Below are positions 36,025 through 44,584 of a stretch of 64,000 nt of DNA, one piece after another. The notes under the pieces are model-generated. The model did no database searches and had not been told where the DNA came from. It saw nothing but the letters and a program-made list of their open reading frames with translations. The translations under genes and the position numbers were made by a program. How positions within the stretch are numbered: the first letter of the stretch is position 1; every line of letters begins with the position of its first letter. Location of the stretch: assembly GCA_963706555.1 (NCBI GenBank), contig OY970164.1, positions 4,340,001 to 4,404,000 of the forward strand, given 5' to 3'. The DNA comes from Bog-473 sp963706555. Its GTDB lineage: Bacteria; Actinomycetota; Acidimicrobiia; Acidimicrobiales; RAAP-2.

Positions 36025-36445
36025 GGGGGCGCAAGGTAGCGATCAGGTGATCTTGCATGCTCGTCGGGAATGGTTTGCCCCCGGCATGAACTGGGCAAAG
36101 ACAGGTATGGCTGCTCAGTGGGTGACGCGCACCGAGACTGCCGAAGCGATCTCGCAGTGGTATGCAAGGGCGTCGGTCGCTTGCACTCCGTTCATCTTTC
36201 CCGAAGCGCGCTTTCGATCGCCCTGGGTGGACGACCAGTTCTCCGACGACCTCCAAAGAGTTCGTCGATGGGTCACGGACAATCCCTGCCCCGATGCGTC
36301 GGTCGGCGGTCATTTGGCGGCCATGCTCAACTCGTACGCCGAAATGACCGGCGCGAATGTCAGCCGGGTCATGGAGCTCCGCGAGATCATCGAGCTTCAC
36401 AGCAAGTTCGTCGATCGGCGAGGTTTTCCTCGCACCAAATCCTGA
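36023..36445 (+). CDS. Hypothetical protein, ~140 aa
   Basis: Protein-like composition: FAPGMNWAKTGMAAQWVTRT, then ETAEAISQWYARASVACTPF, a DDQFSDDLQRVRRWVTDNP helix and a helical end (LNSYAEMTGANVSRVMELRE). No family is recognised. The start is ambiguous: ATG 36023 shares CATG with the divergent start of the 35809-36024 gene, and ATG 36014 or 36086 are alternatives. Confidence 0.5.
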   Translation: MGAQGSDQVILHARREWFAPGMNWAKTGMAAQWVTRTETAEAISQWYARASVACTPFIFPEARFRSPWVDDQFSDDLQRVRRWVTDNPCPDASVGGHLAAMLNSYAEMTGANVSRVMELREIIELHSKFVDRRGFPRTKS

Positions 36446-36520
36446 CCGCGGCAACCGATATGTTGGCGGGCAGGCTCGCAACGGGTCGCGGATCTCGCGT
36501 CCCCGCGACCGCTTTGGCTC

Positions 36521-37477
36521 CTAATACTCAAGCACCACGCCCTGAGCACTGCTCTCGCCGCCATCGGTTTCCCAGGTGGCAGTGACCGGAGCGGCGGACG
36601 AAGCCACCTGCCACGCCGCCGAGGTCCCGTTGGGGAAGTCCCAATACCCGTGGTTGTAGAACGTCCAGGGTGCCGGTGGCCCGGTCACGTAGGCGTCGAG
36701 AGTGTCAGCGCCGACGAGGACTACGTTTCCAGCCGCTCCCGGCGAAACGGTCCAACTTTGGTTGGCGAGATAGTTCGGATTAGAGACCGCGCCACCCCCG
36801 TCAACATAACCAGTAGCGGGCTTGTTGAACTCCACCGCAAAGGCGTCCCAAGCGTTGGTTGACGTGTTGACCGTAACCGTGTCGCCTGCGCCTGTCGTGT
36901 TCAAGCAGACCCATATCTCGTAGTCGGCCAAATCGTTGTACGAGTTGACTTTTACAAAGGTTCCCATCGGTGAAGTGACGCTCTGGACGGTGTTCGTCTG
37001 GGTGCCGGGGTCGGTAAGGGTCTGGATGTTGAGAATGACAGAGTGGCCGATCCCGGTGTTGTCCGCGAGCACTTGATGGGACGTGCCACTGCTAAGGCTG
37101 GTCGTGTTCCCGGTAAAGGTGCCAGTGTCGTCGGCCTGCACAAAGGCAACTGATGACGACGAGCCGGTAGTGGTCGTTGTCGTACTCGTGCTGGTCGTGG
37201 TCGTCGTCGTACTGGTGGTTGACGTGGTTGAGGTAGGGGGCGGTGTATTCGCCGCACAGTTAACCGTCTCTGAGTCAGCGGCCACGTTCGTGTTGGACAG
37301 TGCGTTCCTACACGTGACGTTGAGGCTGTTACCCGCACGCAGTGTGGTCGATGACGTCGCAGCAAATCCGGTGGTGACGGTTAAGAGCACAGCCCCAATG
37401 ACAAAGCCCCCGGCTAGGTCCGCGACGCTTCTCTTTCCCGAGTTCGTGCGCTTGGGTGCGTGGCGTCCATGGTGCAT
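36521..37477 (-). CDS. Secreted Thr-rich protein with signal segment
   Basis: 318 residues. Basic N-terminus (MHHGRHAPKRTNSGKRS), a hydrophobic export segment (LAGGFVIGAVLLTVTTGFAA, ~22-41), a short domain with paired Cys (VTCRNALSN...VNCAAN), a Thr/Ser linker of ~30 residues (~78-110), then a ~200-residue beta-rich domain (GTFTGNTTSLSSGTSH ... WDFPNGTSAAWQVASS) ending VVLEY. Probably exported and surface-bound or released. The C-terminal domain resembles extracellular beta-sandwiches but is not assigned. Horizontal acquisition is likely from the context. Confidence 0.7.
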   Translation of the reverse strand: MHHGRHAPKRTNSGKRSVADLAGGFVIGAVLLTVTTGFAATSSTTLRAGNSLNVTCRNALSNTNVAADSETVNCAANTPPPTSTTSTTSTTTTTTSTSTTTTTTGSSSSVAFVQADDTGTFTGNTTSLSSGTSHQVLADNTGIGHSVILNIQTLTDPGTQTNTVQSVTSPMGTFVKVNSYNDLADYEIWVCLNTTGAGDTVTVNTSTNAWDAFAVEFNKPATGYVDGGGAVSNPNYLANQSWTVSPGAAGNVVLVGADTLDAYVTGPPAPWTFYNHGYWDFPNGTSAAWQVASSAAPVTATWETDGGESSAQGVVLEY

Positions 37478-37677
37478 TTGGCTCTCCTCAATACTGGGGA
37501 AAACGCACAGTATGGCCTACCTTTGATCAGAGTCGGCAAACCTACCCAGGTTGCCCCCAGATTGTGCGCGTCCTGGGTAACCTTTCCATCGGTTGCCCCA
37601 TTCGTTCCCCAACTTGAAGGGGCGACCACGCAGGAGCCGCTCATCGGCTGCGATCAACGCACGACTACGGTAGGTAG

Positions 37678-37805
37678 ATGATGGACCGTATGCCCGCCCC
37701 CCGGCGACCCGGTCCCCTACTCGTTCACAGCCATGCCGTGCCGATGCCTGAGATTGATCTACAGCCCCAGCTGCAGGCCACGCACTGCCGCGAGCCGCCG
37801 GCCAT
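37678..37805 (+). pseudogene. Frameshifted relic of the small Cys/Trp protein (repeat copy 3)
   Basis: MDRMPAP is followed in another frame by GDPVPYSFTAMPCRCLRLIY and then, back in the first frame, PQLQATHCREPPA. This follows the intact gene at 35809-36024 residue for residue, with two compensating frameshifts. The homology stops at ~37805, where the C-terminal part of the HNH-like gene begins on the other strand. Confidence 0.55.
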
Positions 37806-38054
37806 TTCGAGGCGACTCATCCACCCGCTGTTGCACTCTTTACAAACCGCTCGCCTGATGGCCGCAAATAATGCTCCGCCTTCATGAGGTTCGCTGCTGC
37901 TATCGCTGACCGTCGTGATCACCGGACCGGCGTTCGGGAACAACTTTGGGCGCCACTTCGGCCAAACGTCCTCCTTGCTGAACGGTCCGGCCGACACGCA
38001 GAAAATGCAGGCTGGGGGGTTGGTCGTTACTCCATCTGGCCACCGGTCGGGCAT
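37725..38054 (-). pseudogene. HNH-type zinc protein, C-terminally replaced by repeat sequence
   Basis: Begins MPDRWPDGVTTNPPACIFCV, with a CIFC zinc pair, SKEDVWPKW and a second pair in VCKECNSGWMSRLE. This is the pattern of small HNH nuclease-like proteins (C-x-x-C ... E(D/H)VWP ... C-N-x-G-W). After MSRLE the frame runs antisense through the repeat-copy-3 relic, so the genuine C-terminus is missing. Probably an inactive remnant of a mobile-element nuclease. Confidence 0.5.
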
Positions 38055-38084
38055 GGAACCAGCATTGCGGGGATTGCAGCCGTC

Positions 38085-38180
38085 TCAGAACTTGAACGTC
38101 CGCATCACCTGGCCGACAACCGTGGTGCTCTTCCGGTAGACCTTTCGCCGCACGACCCGCTTGCCATAGCTCACCGGCAA
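38085..38180 (-). pseudogene. C-terminal fragment of the small basic protein (repeat module copy 3)
   Basis: Reads VSYGKRVVRRKVYRKSTTVV, then GQVMRTFKF and a stop, matching the end of the gene at 35510-35699. An in-frame TAG lies just upstream of the fragment. Together with the relic at 37678 it mirrors the module at 35.5-36.0 kb in inverted orientation. Confidence 0.5.
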
Positions 38181-38214
38181 CTAGGGGTCCGCCAAACCTG
38201 GAAGTCGACTTCGG

Positions 38215-38463
38215 TCAACCTGGGTCCACATCCTGGGTCCACTTGGTGCCGTCCCACCATCGCAACTGCGAGGCGTTAGTCGGATCTCGATACCAACCAA
38301 TGGGTGTGTGGAGGGTCGGCTTGGATTTCTTCGCCTTGGGCTTCGGCGGCTCCGGTTTGGTCCCATTTTGGTTCGGGGCCGCTCCGTGTTCCGTCTCTGT
38401 CGCTTCGACATCCGTCGTGTTGTGCGCAGCCGCCCCCTTGGGCTTTCTGATCCAAAACATCAT
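38215..38463 (-). CDS. DUF2510 domain protein
   Basis: 82 residues. Basic/proline linker (PEPPKPKAKKSKPTLHTPIG), then the DUF2510 signature GWYRDPTNASQLRWWDGTKW at the C-terminus. The domain usually sits next to membrane or toxin-like regions in actinobacteria; here it stands alone. Start ATG 38463 overlaps the stop of the HTH gene (GGATGATG), so the two are translationally coupled. Confidence 0.75.
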   Translation of the reverse strand: MMFWIRKPKGAAAHNTTDVEATETEHGAAPNQNGTKPEPPKPKAKKSKPTLHTPIGWYRDPTNASQLRWWDGTKWTQDVDPG

Positions 38464-38654
38464 CCATTCTCCACTATCGTTCGCCCCGTCGCCCCGGCCC
38501 ATTCCTCGATCGCATCGCGACGCCATATCCGGCCGGCGGTAATGGTTGCGTCCGGCTCAGGGAAGTCATCGCGGGTGCGGATGAGCTTGTCGACGCCCTG
38601 ACGGGTGATCCCGAACATGAGCGCAATCTCAGCGACGCCCACGAGCTCTTCCAT
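38460..38654 (-). CDS. Excisionase/MerR-like helix-turn-helix protein
   Basis: 64 residues from ATG 38654. Winged HTH of the AlpA/excisionase type: LVGVAEIALMFGITRQGVDK, then DDFPEPDATITAGRIWRRDA with a Trp-Arg-Arg wing and a terminal helix (IEEWAGATGR). Such proteins act as recombination directionality factors or small regulators in integrated elements. It lies ~730 bp from tRNA-Cys and is coupled to the DUF2510 gene. Confidence 0.7.
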   Translation of the reverse strand: MEELVGVAEIALMFGITRQGVDKLIRTRDDFPEPDATITAGRIWRRDAIEEWAGATGRTIVENG

Positions 38655-38779
38655 GGATTCCGAGGATAGGTGACGACTGCAAACCGTCAGCGCATGGTTT
38701 GCGACTGACAACTGAGAAGTGCCCCCGCATCGGCTGGAACCGACCGGGGGCCTTAGCCACGACCCCAGCAGGTAGGGAC

Positions 38780-39478
38780 GTGATAAACGCTACTACCGTG
38801 CTGTCTCCGAGCAGGATCGCCGCACAGTTCGACCCGTGCAATCGGTGTCATCGGACCCTGACCATTCCGCTCAGACACCCCGGTGAGCCCCGGCCCAACT
38901 CCATTGAACCAGTGATCGAACGATGCGGCCGGATGAGTCGAGATGGCATCGACTCGCCGTTTGAAAACGTGGACCCACTACGTATGGGCACGATGGTCCT
39001 CACTGCCAAAGTGCTCCACGTCGACCGTGACCAGATCCATCGTTGGACCGTGACCGGATTGACCGCCAATCAGGCCGACACCATCGGTATTTGGATGGGG
39101 CTTCACACTTGCCTCCTCTGGACGGACTGGTTTGCCCGTGGCCCGGGCGAGCGCGAGATAGCCCCTTTCTCGCTCGATGAAGAGGTCATCCGACTACGTC
39201 AGCTCGGGGAATCGTGGAAAGAGATTGCGAGAGAGCTGCATCTGAGCGATCACACGAACCGGCGAACAGGCAAGCCTTGGCGCGCAGACGACGCTGCGAT
39301 GACGCGAAATACCTGCAAATCCGCGTCACTCCCGGTAAACAGCGGTCAAGTCAGAAGGGCCACGGAAATGGGTTTTCCCTTGAGGCGGCGCCCGGATTCG
39401 AACCGGGGTACGGGGCTTTGCAGGCCCCTGCCTAAACCACTCGGCCACGCCGCCGTGACAGCAGGGCGGTCAGCCTAG
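38780..39478 (+). CDS. Hypothetical protein with recombinase-like HTH, antisense through tRNA-Cys
   Basis: GTG 38780 follows a GGTAGGGAC ribosome site. The N-terminal part has FDPCNRCHRTLTIPLRHPGE. The middle has SLDEEVIRLRQLGESWKEIA, then RELHLSDHTNRRTGKPWRAD, resembling the helical segment of large serine recombinases (sIA..LN..g..trrGk.W). The last ~32 codons run antisense through tRNA-Cys, so the true protein probably ended at or before 39382 and the ORF was joined to the tRNA by integration (inference). Confidence 0.45.
   Translation: MINATTVLSPSRIAAQFDPCNRCHRTLTIPLRHPGEPRPNSIEPVIERCGRMSRDGIDSPFENVDPLRMGTMVLTAKVLHVDRDQIHRWTVTGLTANQADTIGIWMGLHTCLLWTDWFARGPGEREIAPFSLDEEVIRLRQLGESWKEIARELHLSDHTNRRTGKPWRADDAAMTRNTCKSASLPVNSGQVRRATEMGFPLRRRPDSNRGTGLCRPLPKPLGHAAVTAGRSA
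39383..39454 (-). tRNA. tRNA-Cys (GCA)
   Basis: Acceptor GGCGGCG/CGCCGCC, T at the discriminator, D arm with GTGGCCGAGTGGTTTAGGC, anticodon stem GGGGC/GCCCC with loop CTGCAAA (anticodon GCA), and T arm CCCGG/CCGGG with TTCGAAT. The 3' CCA is not encoded, unlike tRNA-Val in this window. Its 3' end faces the accessory patch to the left, typical of an element insertion site. Confidence 0.95.
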
Positions 39479-39490
39479 TGGGCGGTGCCC

Positions 39491-39700
39491 CTAGCGCCGG
39501 TAACGGCCGAGAAGCCAGAACACGGCTGCAATGAGGGCGACCACGACGGCCAGCTTGATGAAGAAGAAGACGATCCCGGCGATAGCGTGCAGCACGACAA
39601 AAGCGATGATCACCCCGACGACGCCTACGGCGATCATGGCGGCGCTGTGGCGTGCCGGCACCGGCTGCTTGCTGTCTCGGGGACTTACTTCTTTGCTCAC
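39491..39700 (-). CDS. Small membrane protein, 69 aa
   Basis: GTG 39700 starts a short basic N-terminus (SKEVSPRDSKQPVPARHSAA), then two hydrophobic helices (MIAVGVVGVIIAFVVLHAIA; GIVFFFIKLAVVVALIAAVF) and WLLGRYRR. It is divergent from glnD with a 23-bp gap. Hypothetical, conserved-looking actinobacterial type; function unknown. Confidence 0.65.
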   Translation of the reverse strand: MSKEVSPRDSKQPVPARHSAAMIAVGVVGVIIAFVVLHAIAGIVFFFIKLAVVVALIAAVFWLLGRYRR

Positions 39701-39723
39701 GACCCCAATGCTACGTTCCCGCC

Positions 39724-42084
39724 ATGGCTGCTGACACGTCGCTCCGGGAACGACGCGGCGCGCTCCTCGCCCGACCCGAGCTCCAGGGGGACGATTTCTG
39801 CCGGGCCTACGCAGCGGAGGCCGATGCATGGCTCTCCGCCCTCGCTGACCGTGCTGTAGGAGAAAACAACCGTCACCTGGCACTTCTTGCCGTAGGAGGC
39901 TACGGGAGAAGCTCGCTGTGCCCCTTCAGCGACCTCGATGTGGTGCTCCTCCATTCCGGACGCCGCGACATTAAGGCCGTCGCCGACGCCATCTGGTACC
40001 CGGTCTGGGACGAGGGCGTCCGGCTGGATCACTCGGTACGCCGGCCGAGCGAGGTCCTCGCCACCGCGGCCGAGGACGTGCGGGTTGCGCTCGGCCTGCT
40101 CGATGCCCGCCTGGTCTGGGGGGACCCCAAGGTGGCCGACCCGTTGATCGTCGACGCCCGCAACGCGTGGCGAGTGTCGCTCGGCACTCGTTACCTGCCT
40201 GACCTCAAAGCGCAGATGGCGGAGCGCCACAGCGTGGCGGGTGACGTGGCGTTCCTGCTCGAGCCGGACCTCAAGGAGAGCCACGGCGGCCTGCGCGACG
40301 TGAGCGTGTTGCGGGCGATCTCGGCCTACGCCCCGTTGCTGGCGGACTACGCCGACCTGGGCTCCCTCGAACATGCCACCTCCGTCCTCACCCGCGTCCG
40401 GGTGGAACTGCACCGGATCGCCGAACGCGAACAGGACAAGCTCCTCCTCCAGGATCAGGACCAGATCGCAGCAGCACTGGCCTTCGAGGATGCCGACGTC
40501 CTCATGGCTGCGGTCTCCGCGGCCGGGCGACAGATCGCCTGGGTCAGCGACGACGTGTGGCGCCGCCGCAAGTTGTGGGACCCGAGCCCCAAGCCGCGCC
40601 GCCGCCTCCGTCGCAGCGAGAAACGGTCAGGGCACGACAGGCGGGGCTCCCCTGCCGCGCTCGGTCCGGACATGGTCGATGTCGACGGTGAGATTGCGCT
40701 GCTCCCGACCGCGGCGGTGTCGGAGGACACCACGTTGGCCTTCCGGCTCGCCGCCACCGCGGCCGAGCTCGACCAATCCATCGCCAAAGGATCCCTCCAC
40801 CGGTTGGCCGACCGCATGCCGCTACCGACCGATCCCTGGGATCCCGAGCTCCTCGCCGCACTGATCCGCCTCCTGGCGGCGGGGCACGCGGCCACCGACA
40901 AGGTGGAGTCGCTCGACCAACACGGCCTCGTCGTGCGGATCATCCCCGAGTGGGCTGCCGTGCGGAACAAGCCCCAGCGCAACGCCTATCACACCTTCAC
41001 CGTCGATCGTCACTTGTTGGAGACCGCCGCGGTGGCCGCAGAGCTCACCGACTCGGTGGAACGACCTGATCTGTTGTTGATCGGCGCCCTCCTGCACGAC
41101 ATCGGCAAAGGCTTCCCGGGCGACCACACGGCCGTCGGCATGGAGAAGGTGCGCGAGATGGCGACCCGGATGGGCTTCGACGAGCCCGACGTCGAGATAC
41201 TGGTCGACTTGGTGCGCTACCACCTTCTTCTGCCGGACACCGCGACGCGCCGAGATCTGGACGACCCCACCACAGTGGCCAACGTCGCCCGGGCCGCCGG
41301 CAATCGCGTGACGCTGCATCTTCTCGGTGCCTTGACCGAGGCAGACAGCCGAGCGACGGGGCCGTCAGCCTGGGGGCCCTGGAAGGCGGGCCTGGTGAGC
41401 GAGCTCGTCCGCCGGGCCGATCTCGAGCTCGCAGGGGAGGCGCAGCCCAGCGGGACGCCGCAGATCCCCGCGCCCTACCGGGCCCTCATCGAAGAGGTGC
41501 GCGCGAGCGGACTCCCGTCAGTGTCCCTCGACCCGCCGCAGGTCGTCGTCGCCGCCCCCGACCGCCCCGGCCTTCTGTCCGACGTGGCCGGCACGTTGGC
41601 CCTGCACGGCATGGACGTGCGCGCGGCCAACGTGAGTGGCGAGGACGGCATCGCGGTCGAGGTCTTCACGGTCGAGGTCGCCCGGGGCACCTGGCCGGAC
41701 ACAGCCCGACTCCGCGAGGACCTGGCCGAGGTTCTGGCCGGCAAGCTGCCGATTGAGGAACGGCTCTCCGAGCGGGGCCGGGTGTACCCCGTCCGCCGGC
41801 GCTCGGCTGCCCACGTGCTGGGGGCCGACGTGCGGGTCGACAATGACGCGTCCGACAGCGCCACTGTGCTCGAGGTGCGGGCCCCCGACGAGGTGGGACT
41901 GCTGCACCGCATCACCCGGGTGCTCTTCGAGGCCAACCTCGACGTCGTGTCGGCCCGCGTCTCCACGCTCGGCGAGCTGGTGGTGGACGCGTTCTACGTC
42001 CGTGAGGACATCGGGGAGAAGATCACAGACCAGGCACGCCTGGAGGAGATCACCGAGGCCATCTGGGCGTCCGTGCGGGCCTGA
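39724..42084 (+). CDS. glnD: [Protein-PII] uridylyltransferase
   Basis: 786 residues from ATG 39724. The nucleotidyltransferase signature is GGYGRSSLCPFSDLDVVLLH. The GlnD linker domain follows (DLKESHGGLRDVSVLRAISA), then an HD domain (LLHDIGKGFPGDHTAVG, ~450-470) for deuridylylation, then two C-terminal ACT domains (VVVAAPDRPGLLSDVAGTLA; LEVRAPDEVGLLHRITRVLF) for glutamine sensing. It modifies PII in nitrogen control. No glnB or amt is visible nearby, so the partner is elsewhere. The open frame upstream of 39724 is discounted. Confidence 0.95.
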   Translation: MAADTSLRERRGALLARPELQGDDFCRAYAAEADAWLSALADRAVGENNRHLALLAVGGYGRSSLCPFSDLDVVLLHSGRRDIKAVADAIWYPVWDEGVRLDHSVRRPSEVLATAAEDVRVALGLLDARLVWGDPKVADPLIVDARNAWRVSLGTRYLPDLKAQMAERHSVAGDVAFLLEPDLKESHGGLRDVSVLRAISAYAPLLADYADLGSLEHATSVLTRVRVELHRIAEREQDKLLLQDQDQIAAALAFEDADVLMAAVSAAGRQIAWVSDDVWRRRKLWDPSPKPRRRLRRSEKRSGHDRRGSPAALGPDMVDVDGEIALLPTAAVSEDTTLAFRLAATAAELDQSIAKGSLHRLADRMPLPTDPWDPELLAALIRLLAAGHAATDKVESLDQHGLVVRIIPEWAAVRNKPQRNAYHTFTVDRHLLETAAVAAELTDSVERPDLLLIGALLHDIGKGFPGDHTAVGMEKVREMATRMGFDEPDVEILVDLVRYHLLLPDTATRRDLDDPTTVANVARAAGNRVTLHLLGALTEADSRATGPSAWGPWKAGLVSELVRRADLELAGEAQPSGTPQIPAPYRALIEEVRASGLPSVSLDPPQVVVAAPDRPGLLSDVAGTLALHGMDVRAANVSGEDGIAVEVFTVEVARGTWPDTARLREDLAEVLAGKLPIEERLSERGRVYPVRRRSAAHVLGADVRVDNDASDSATVLEVRAPDEVGLLHRITRVLFEANLDVVSARVSTLGELVVDAFYVREDIGEKITDQARLEEITEAIWASVRA

Positions 42085-42161
42085 GCTGCTGCTCGTAAGG
42101 GTCTTAGCTCCTCCTGCGGAGGCTTGAGCTGCCAAAACAAGCTGGTAGAATCGCTGCTGCC

Positions 42162-43292
42162 ATGGCGTCTGGAAAGCATTCTCGCAAGAAAGAGCGTGCC
42201 CACACGCGCCTGTGGATAGCTCTGGTGGGTGCCGTGACCCTGGCGGTGGCCGCCGCCGGACTCGTCTTCATCTCTCGCAGCCACAACACGTCGGCGTCCG
42301 CCACGACGGCGGCGCCGCCCACCCCGCTGAGCGTGGTCAGCACGGCACCGACCGGGGACAGCGTCGCCGGTGACGCCACCATTTCCGTGCAGTTCTCGAC
42401 CGACCTGGCCCCGGGAAGCCCCATGCCGACGCTTTCACCCGCCGTCGCCGGCCAGTGGGTGGCACTGTCACCTTCGCTCCTCCAGTATCAAGCTACGGCG
42501 CCACTGGTGCCCGGCACGGTGGAGACCATCACGGTTCCCGGCGGCCCCAACGGGACCACGGGCTCGCGGGGCCAGCACCTGGCCGCCGACTTCACCGCCA
42601 CGTTCACCGTTGCGCCCGGCTCCACGCTGCGCCTCCAGCAGATGCTGGCCGAGCTGGGCTACCTGCCCCTGAACTTCACCGCTGCCACCCCCCTGACGTC
42701 ACCCACCCAGGAGAGTGCGGCGCAAGCGGGCACCTTCACGTGGCGCTGGGCCAACCAGCCGGCCTCACTGACGTCGCTCTGGACGCCCGGCACCAACAAC
42801 GTGATCACCAAGGGCGCGGTGATGAACTTCGAAGCGCAACACAGCCTCAAGACGGACGGCATCGCCGGACCTGCGGTCTGGAGTGCGGTGCTGACCGCCG
42901 TGGAGAACGGCCAGGGCAACGCACTCAACTATGACTACGTGTACGTGACCAAGTCACTGCCCGAGACCACGACCGTCTACCAGAACGGCGTCGCCGTGTA
43001 CCACACGCTGGCCAACACGGGCGTGGCTGCCGCACCGACCGCTGACGGCACCTTCCCGGTCTACGCCCGCTACACGGTGACGACCATGTCGGGCACCAAC
43101 CCCGACGGCACCAAGTACGTCGACCCGGGTATCAAGTGGGTCAGCTACTTCAACGGCGGCGATGCCCTGCACGGCTACCCGCGGGCCAGTTACGGCTTCC
43201 CCCAGAGTGTGGGATGCGTCGAGATGCCGATCGCCAACGCCGGAACCGTCTACCCGCTCACACCGCTCGGGACGCTGGTCACCGTCGCCTGA
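42162..43292 (+). CDS. L,D-transpeptidase with peptidoglycan-binding domain
   Basis: 376 residues. N-terminal membrane anchor (LWIALVGAVTLAVAAAGLVF, ~17-36), an Ala/Thr linker, an Ig-like domain (PTGDSVAGDATISVQFSTDL), a peptidoglycan-binding repeat (LRLQQMLAELGYLPL ... FEAQHSLKTDGIAGPAVWSA) and a YkuD domain with DALHGYPRASYGFPQSVGCV, carrying the catalytic His and Cys. It makes 3-3 cross-links in the cell wall. Monocistronic from its context. Confidence 0.92.
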   Translation: MASGKHSRKKERAHTRLWIALVGAVTLAVAAAGLVFISRSHNTSASATTAAPPTPLSVVSTAPTGDSVAGDATISVQFSTDLAPGSPMPTLSPAVAGQWVALSPSLLQYQATAPLVPGTVETITVPGGPNGTTGSRGQHLAADFTATFTVAPGSTLRLQQMLAELGYLPLNFTAATPLTSPTQESAAQAGTFTWRWANQPASLTSLWTPGTNNVITKGAVMNFEAQHSLKTDGIAGPAVWSAVLTAVENGQGNALNYDYVYVTKSLPETTTVYQNGVAVYHTLANTGVAAAPTADGTFPVYARYTVTTMSGTNPDGTKYVDPGIKWVSYFNGGDALHGYPRASYGFPQSVGCVEMPIANAGTVYPLTPLGTLVTVA

Positions 43293-43330
43293 TGCGTTGG
43301 CCGCTCCCCGGGTGACCCTCGGGTAGGCCG

Positions 43331-44584
43331 TTGTCCAGCCTGCCGCTCCCCGAACAGTTTCGTGTCTTTGCCCAAGGGGCGGCGAAGGACGGCGCCACGA
43401 CCTACGACGTCATCTGCCGGGGCATCGCCAACGACCCGGACATCCTCGCGCTGGTCAGTGAAGCGCCCCTGCGGCAACGCCGGCCGAATCTCCTGTTGGC
43501 TGCCGTGCATTTCCTCCTGCTCCGAGGCACCCGTCATGGCCTGGCGGCGCACTACAACACTGTGCGGTCGATGGTCCCGGGGGACGGGGGCGCGGGCGAT
43601 GATGCGGGCGTCGGCGCGGGCGGTGCTGCGGCCGGGGACTGGAGCGCGGGCGGTCGTGCTTCCGGCGGTGATGCTTCCGGCGGTGACCTGGTCGCCGACT
43701 TCAAGGACTTCTGTCTGACGCAACGCACCGAGCTGCTCGAGCTCCTCGCCACCCGGAGTACGCAGACCAACGAGGTTGGGCGCTGCACCGCCATCCTCCC
43801 GGCCGTCAACCTCATTGGGGCGGGCTACCCGGGGCAACCCCTGTCGATGCTCGACCTGGGGACGTCGGCCGGGCTCAACCTTCTCTTCGACGCCTATGGC
43901 TACACCTACCGCCAACGCGACAACGGGGAGGAGCTTGCGGCCGGTCGACCCGGCGCGAGGGTCCACCTCGAGTGCACGGTGCGTGGTGAGCTCAGCGGCC
44001 TGCCGCCACTCTCCCTCCCGCTGCTCGCCGGTCGGTTCGGGATCGATGCGGCGCCCATCGATCCGACCTCCGATGACGGCGCCCAATGGCTGTTGGCGTG
44101 CCTGTGGCCGGATAACCTCGCACGCTTCACCCGTTTGCGCGAGGCATTGGCGGTCGCCCGCACGACCACACATCCGCCCGAGGTGCACCGGGGTGACATC
44201 GTCGACGACCTGCCCGCCGTAGTCGATCGCATCGCCCCGTCCGGTCCCCTGGTCGTCTTCCATTCCTGGGTGGCGGCCTATCTCAGCGCAGCGCGACAAG
44301 GAGAGCTGGTTGCCGTCGTGCGCGAGCTCGCACGCGGGCGGGCGCTGCACTACCTCTACGCCGAAGCATCGGCCGAGACACCCGGGCTCCCGACCCCTCC
44401 GTCACCGTCACCCCGTCCCACGTCGCACCTGGCCACGGCCCTCGTACATATCGCCCCGGACGGCGCTCCCCCGGTCCGCCTGGCCGACATGCACCACCAT
44501 GGCAACTGGCTGCAGTGGTGGCCTACTGCGACGGGCCCCAGGGAGCATCCCGGCGAGCCGGCACCTGCACCCCGTCGTCGTTGA
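43331..44584 (+). CDS. DUF2332 domain protein
   Basis: 417 residues from TTG 43331. DUF2332-type pattern: FRVFAQGAAKDGATTYDVIC, RRPNLLLAAVHFLLLRG, TNEVGRCTAILPAV, LSMLDLGTSAGLNLLFDAYG (Rossmann-like glycine motif), VVFHSWVAAYLSA, ending HHHGNWLQWW. An extended Gly/Ala/Asp insert lies at ~80-115. Function unknown; the motif suggests a methyltransferase-like fold. Its 3' end overlaps dinB by 62 bp tail to tail. Confidence 0.85.
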   Translation: MSSLPLPEQFRVFAQGAAKDGATTYDVICRGIANDPDILALVSEAPLRQRRPNLLLAAVHFLLLRGTRHGLAAHYNTVRSMVPGDGGAGDDAGVGAGGAAAGDWSAGGRASGGDASGGDLVADFKDFCLTQRTELLELLATRSTQTNEVGRCTAILPAVNLIGAGYPGQPLSMLDLGTSAGLNLLFDAYGYTYRQRDNGEELAAGRPGARVHLECTVRGELSGLPPLSLPLLAGRFGIDAAPIDPTSDDGAQWLLACLWPDNLARFTRLREALAVARTTTHPPEVHRGDIVDDLPAVVDRIAPSGPLVVFHSWVAAYLSAARQGELVAVVRELARGRALHYLYAEASAETPGLPTPPSPSPRPTSHLATALVHIAPDGAPPVRLADMHHHGNWLQWWPTATGPREHPGEPAPAPRRR

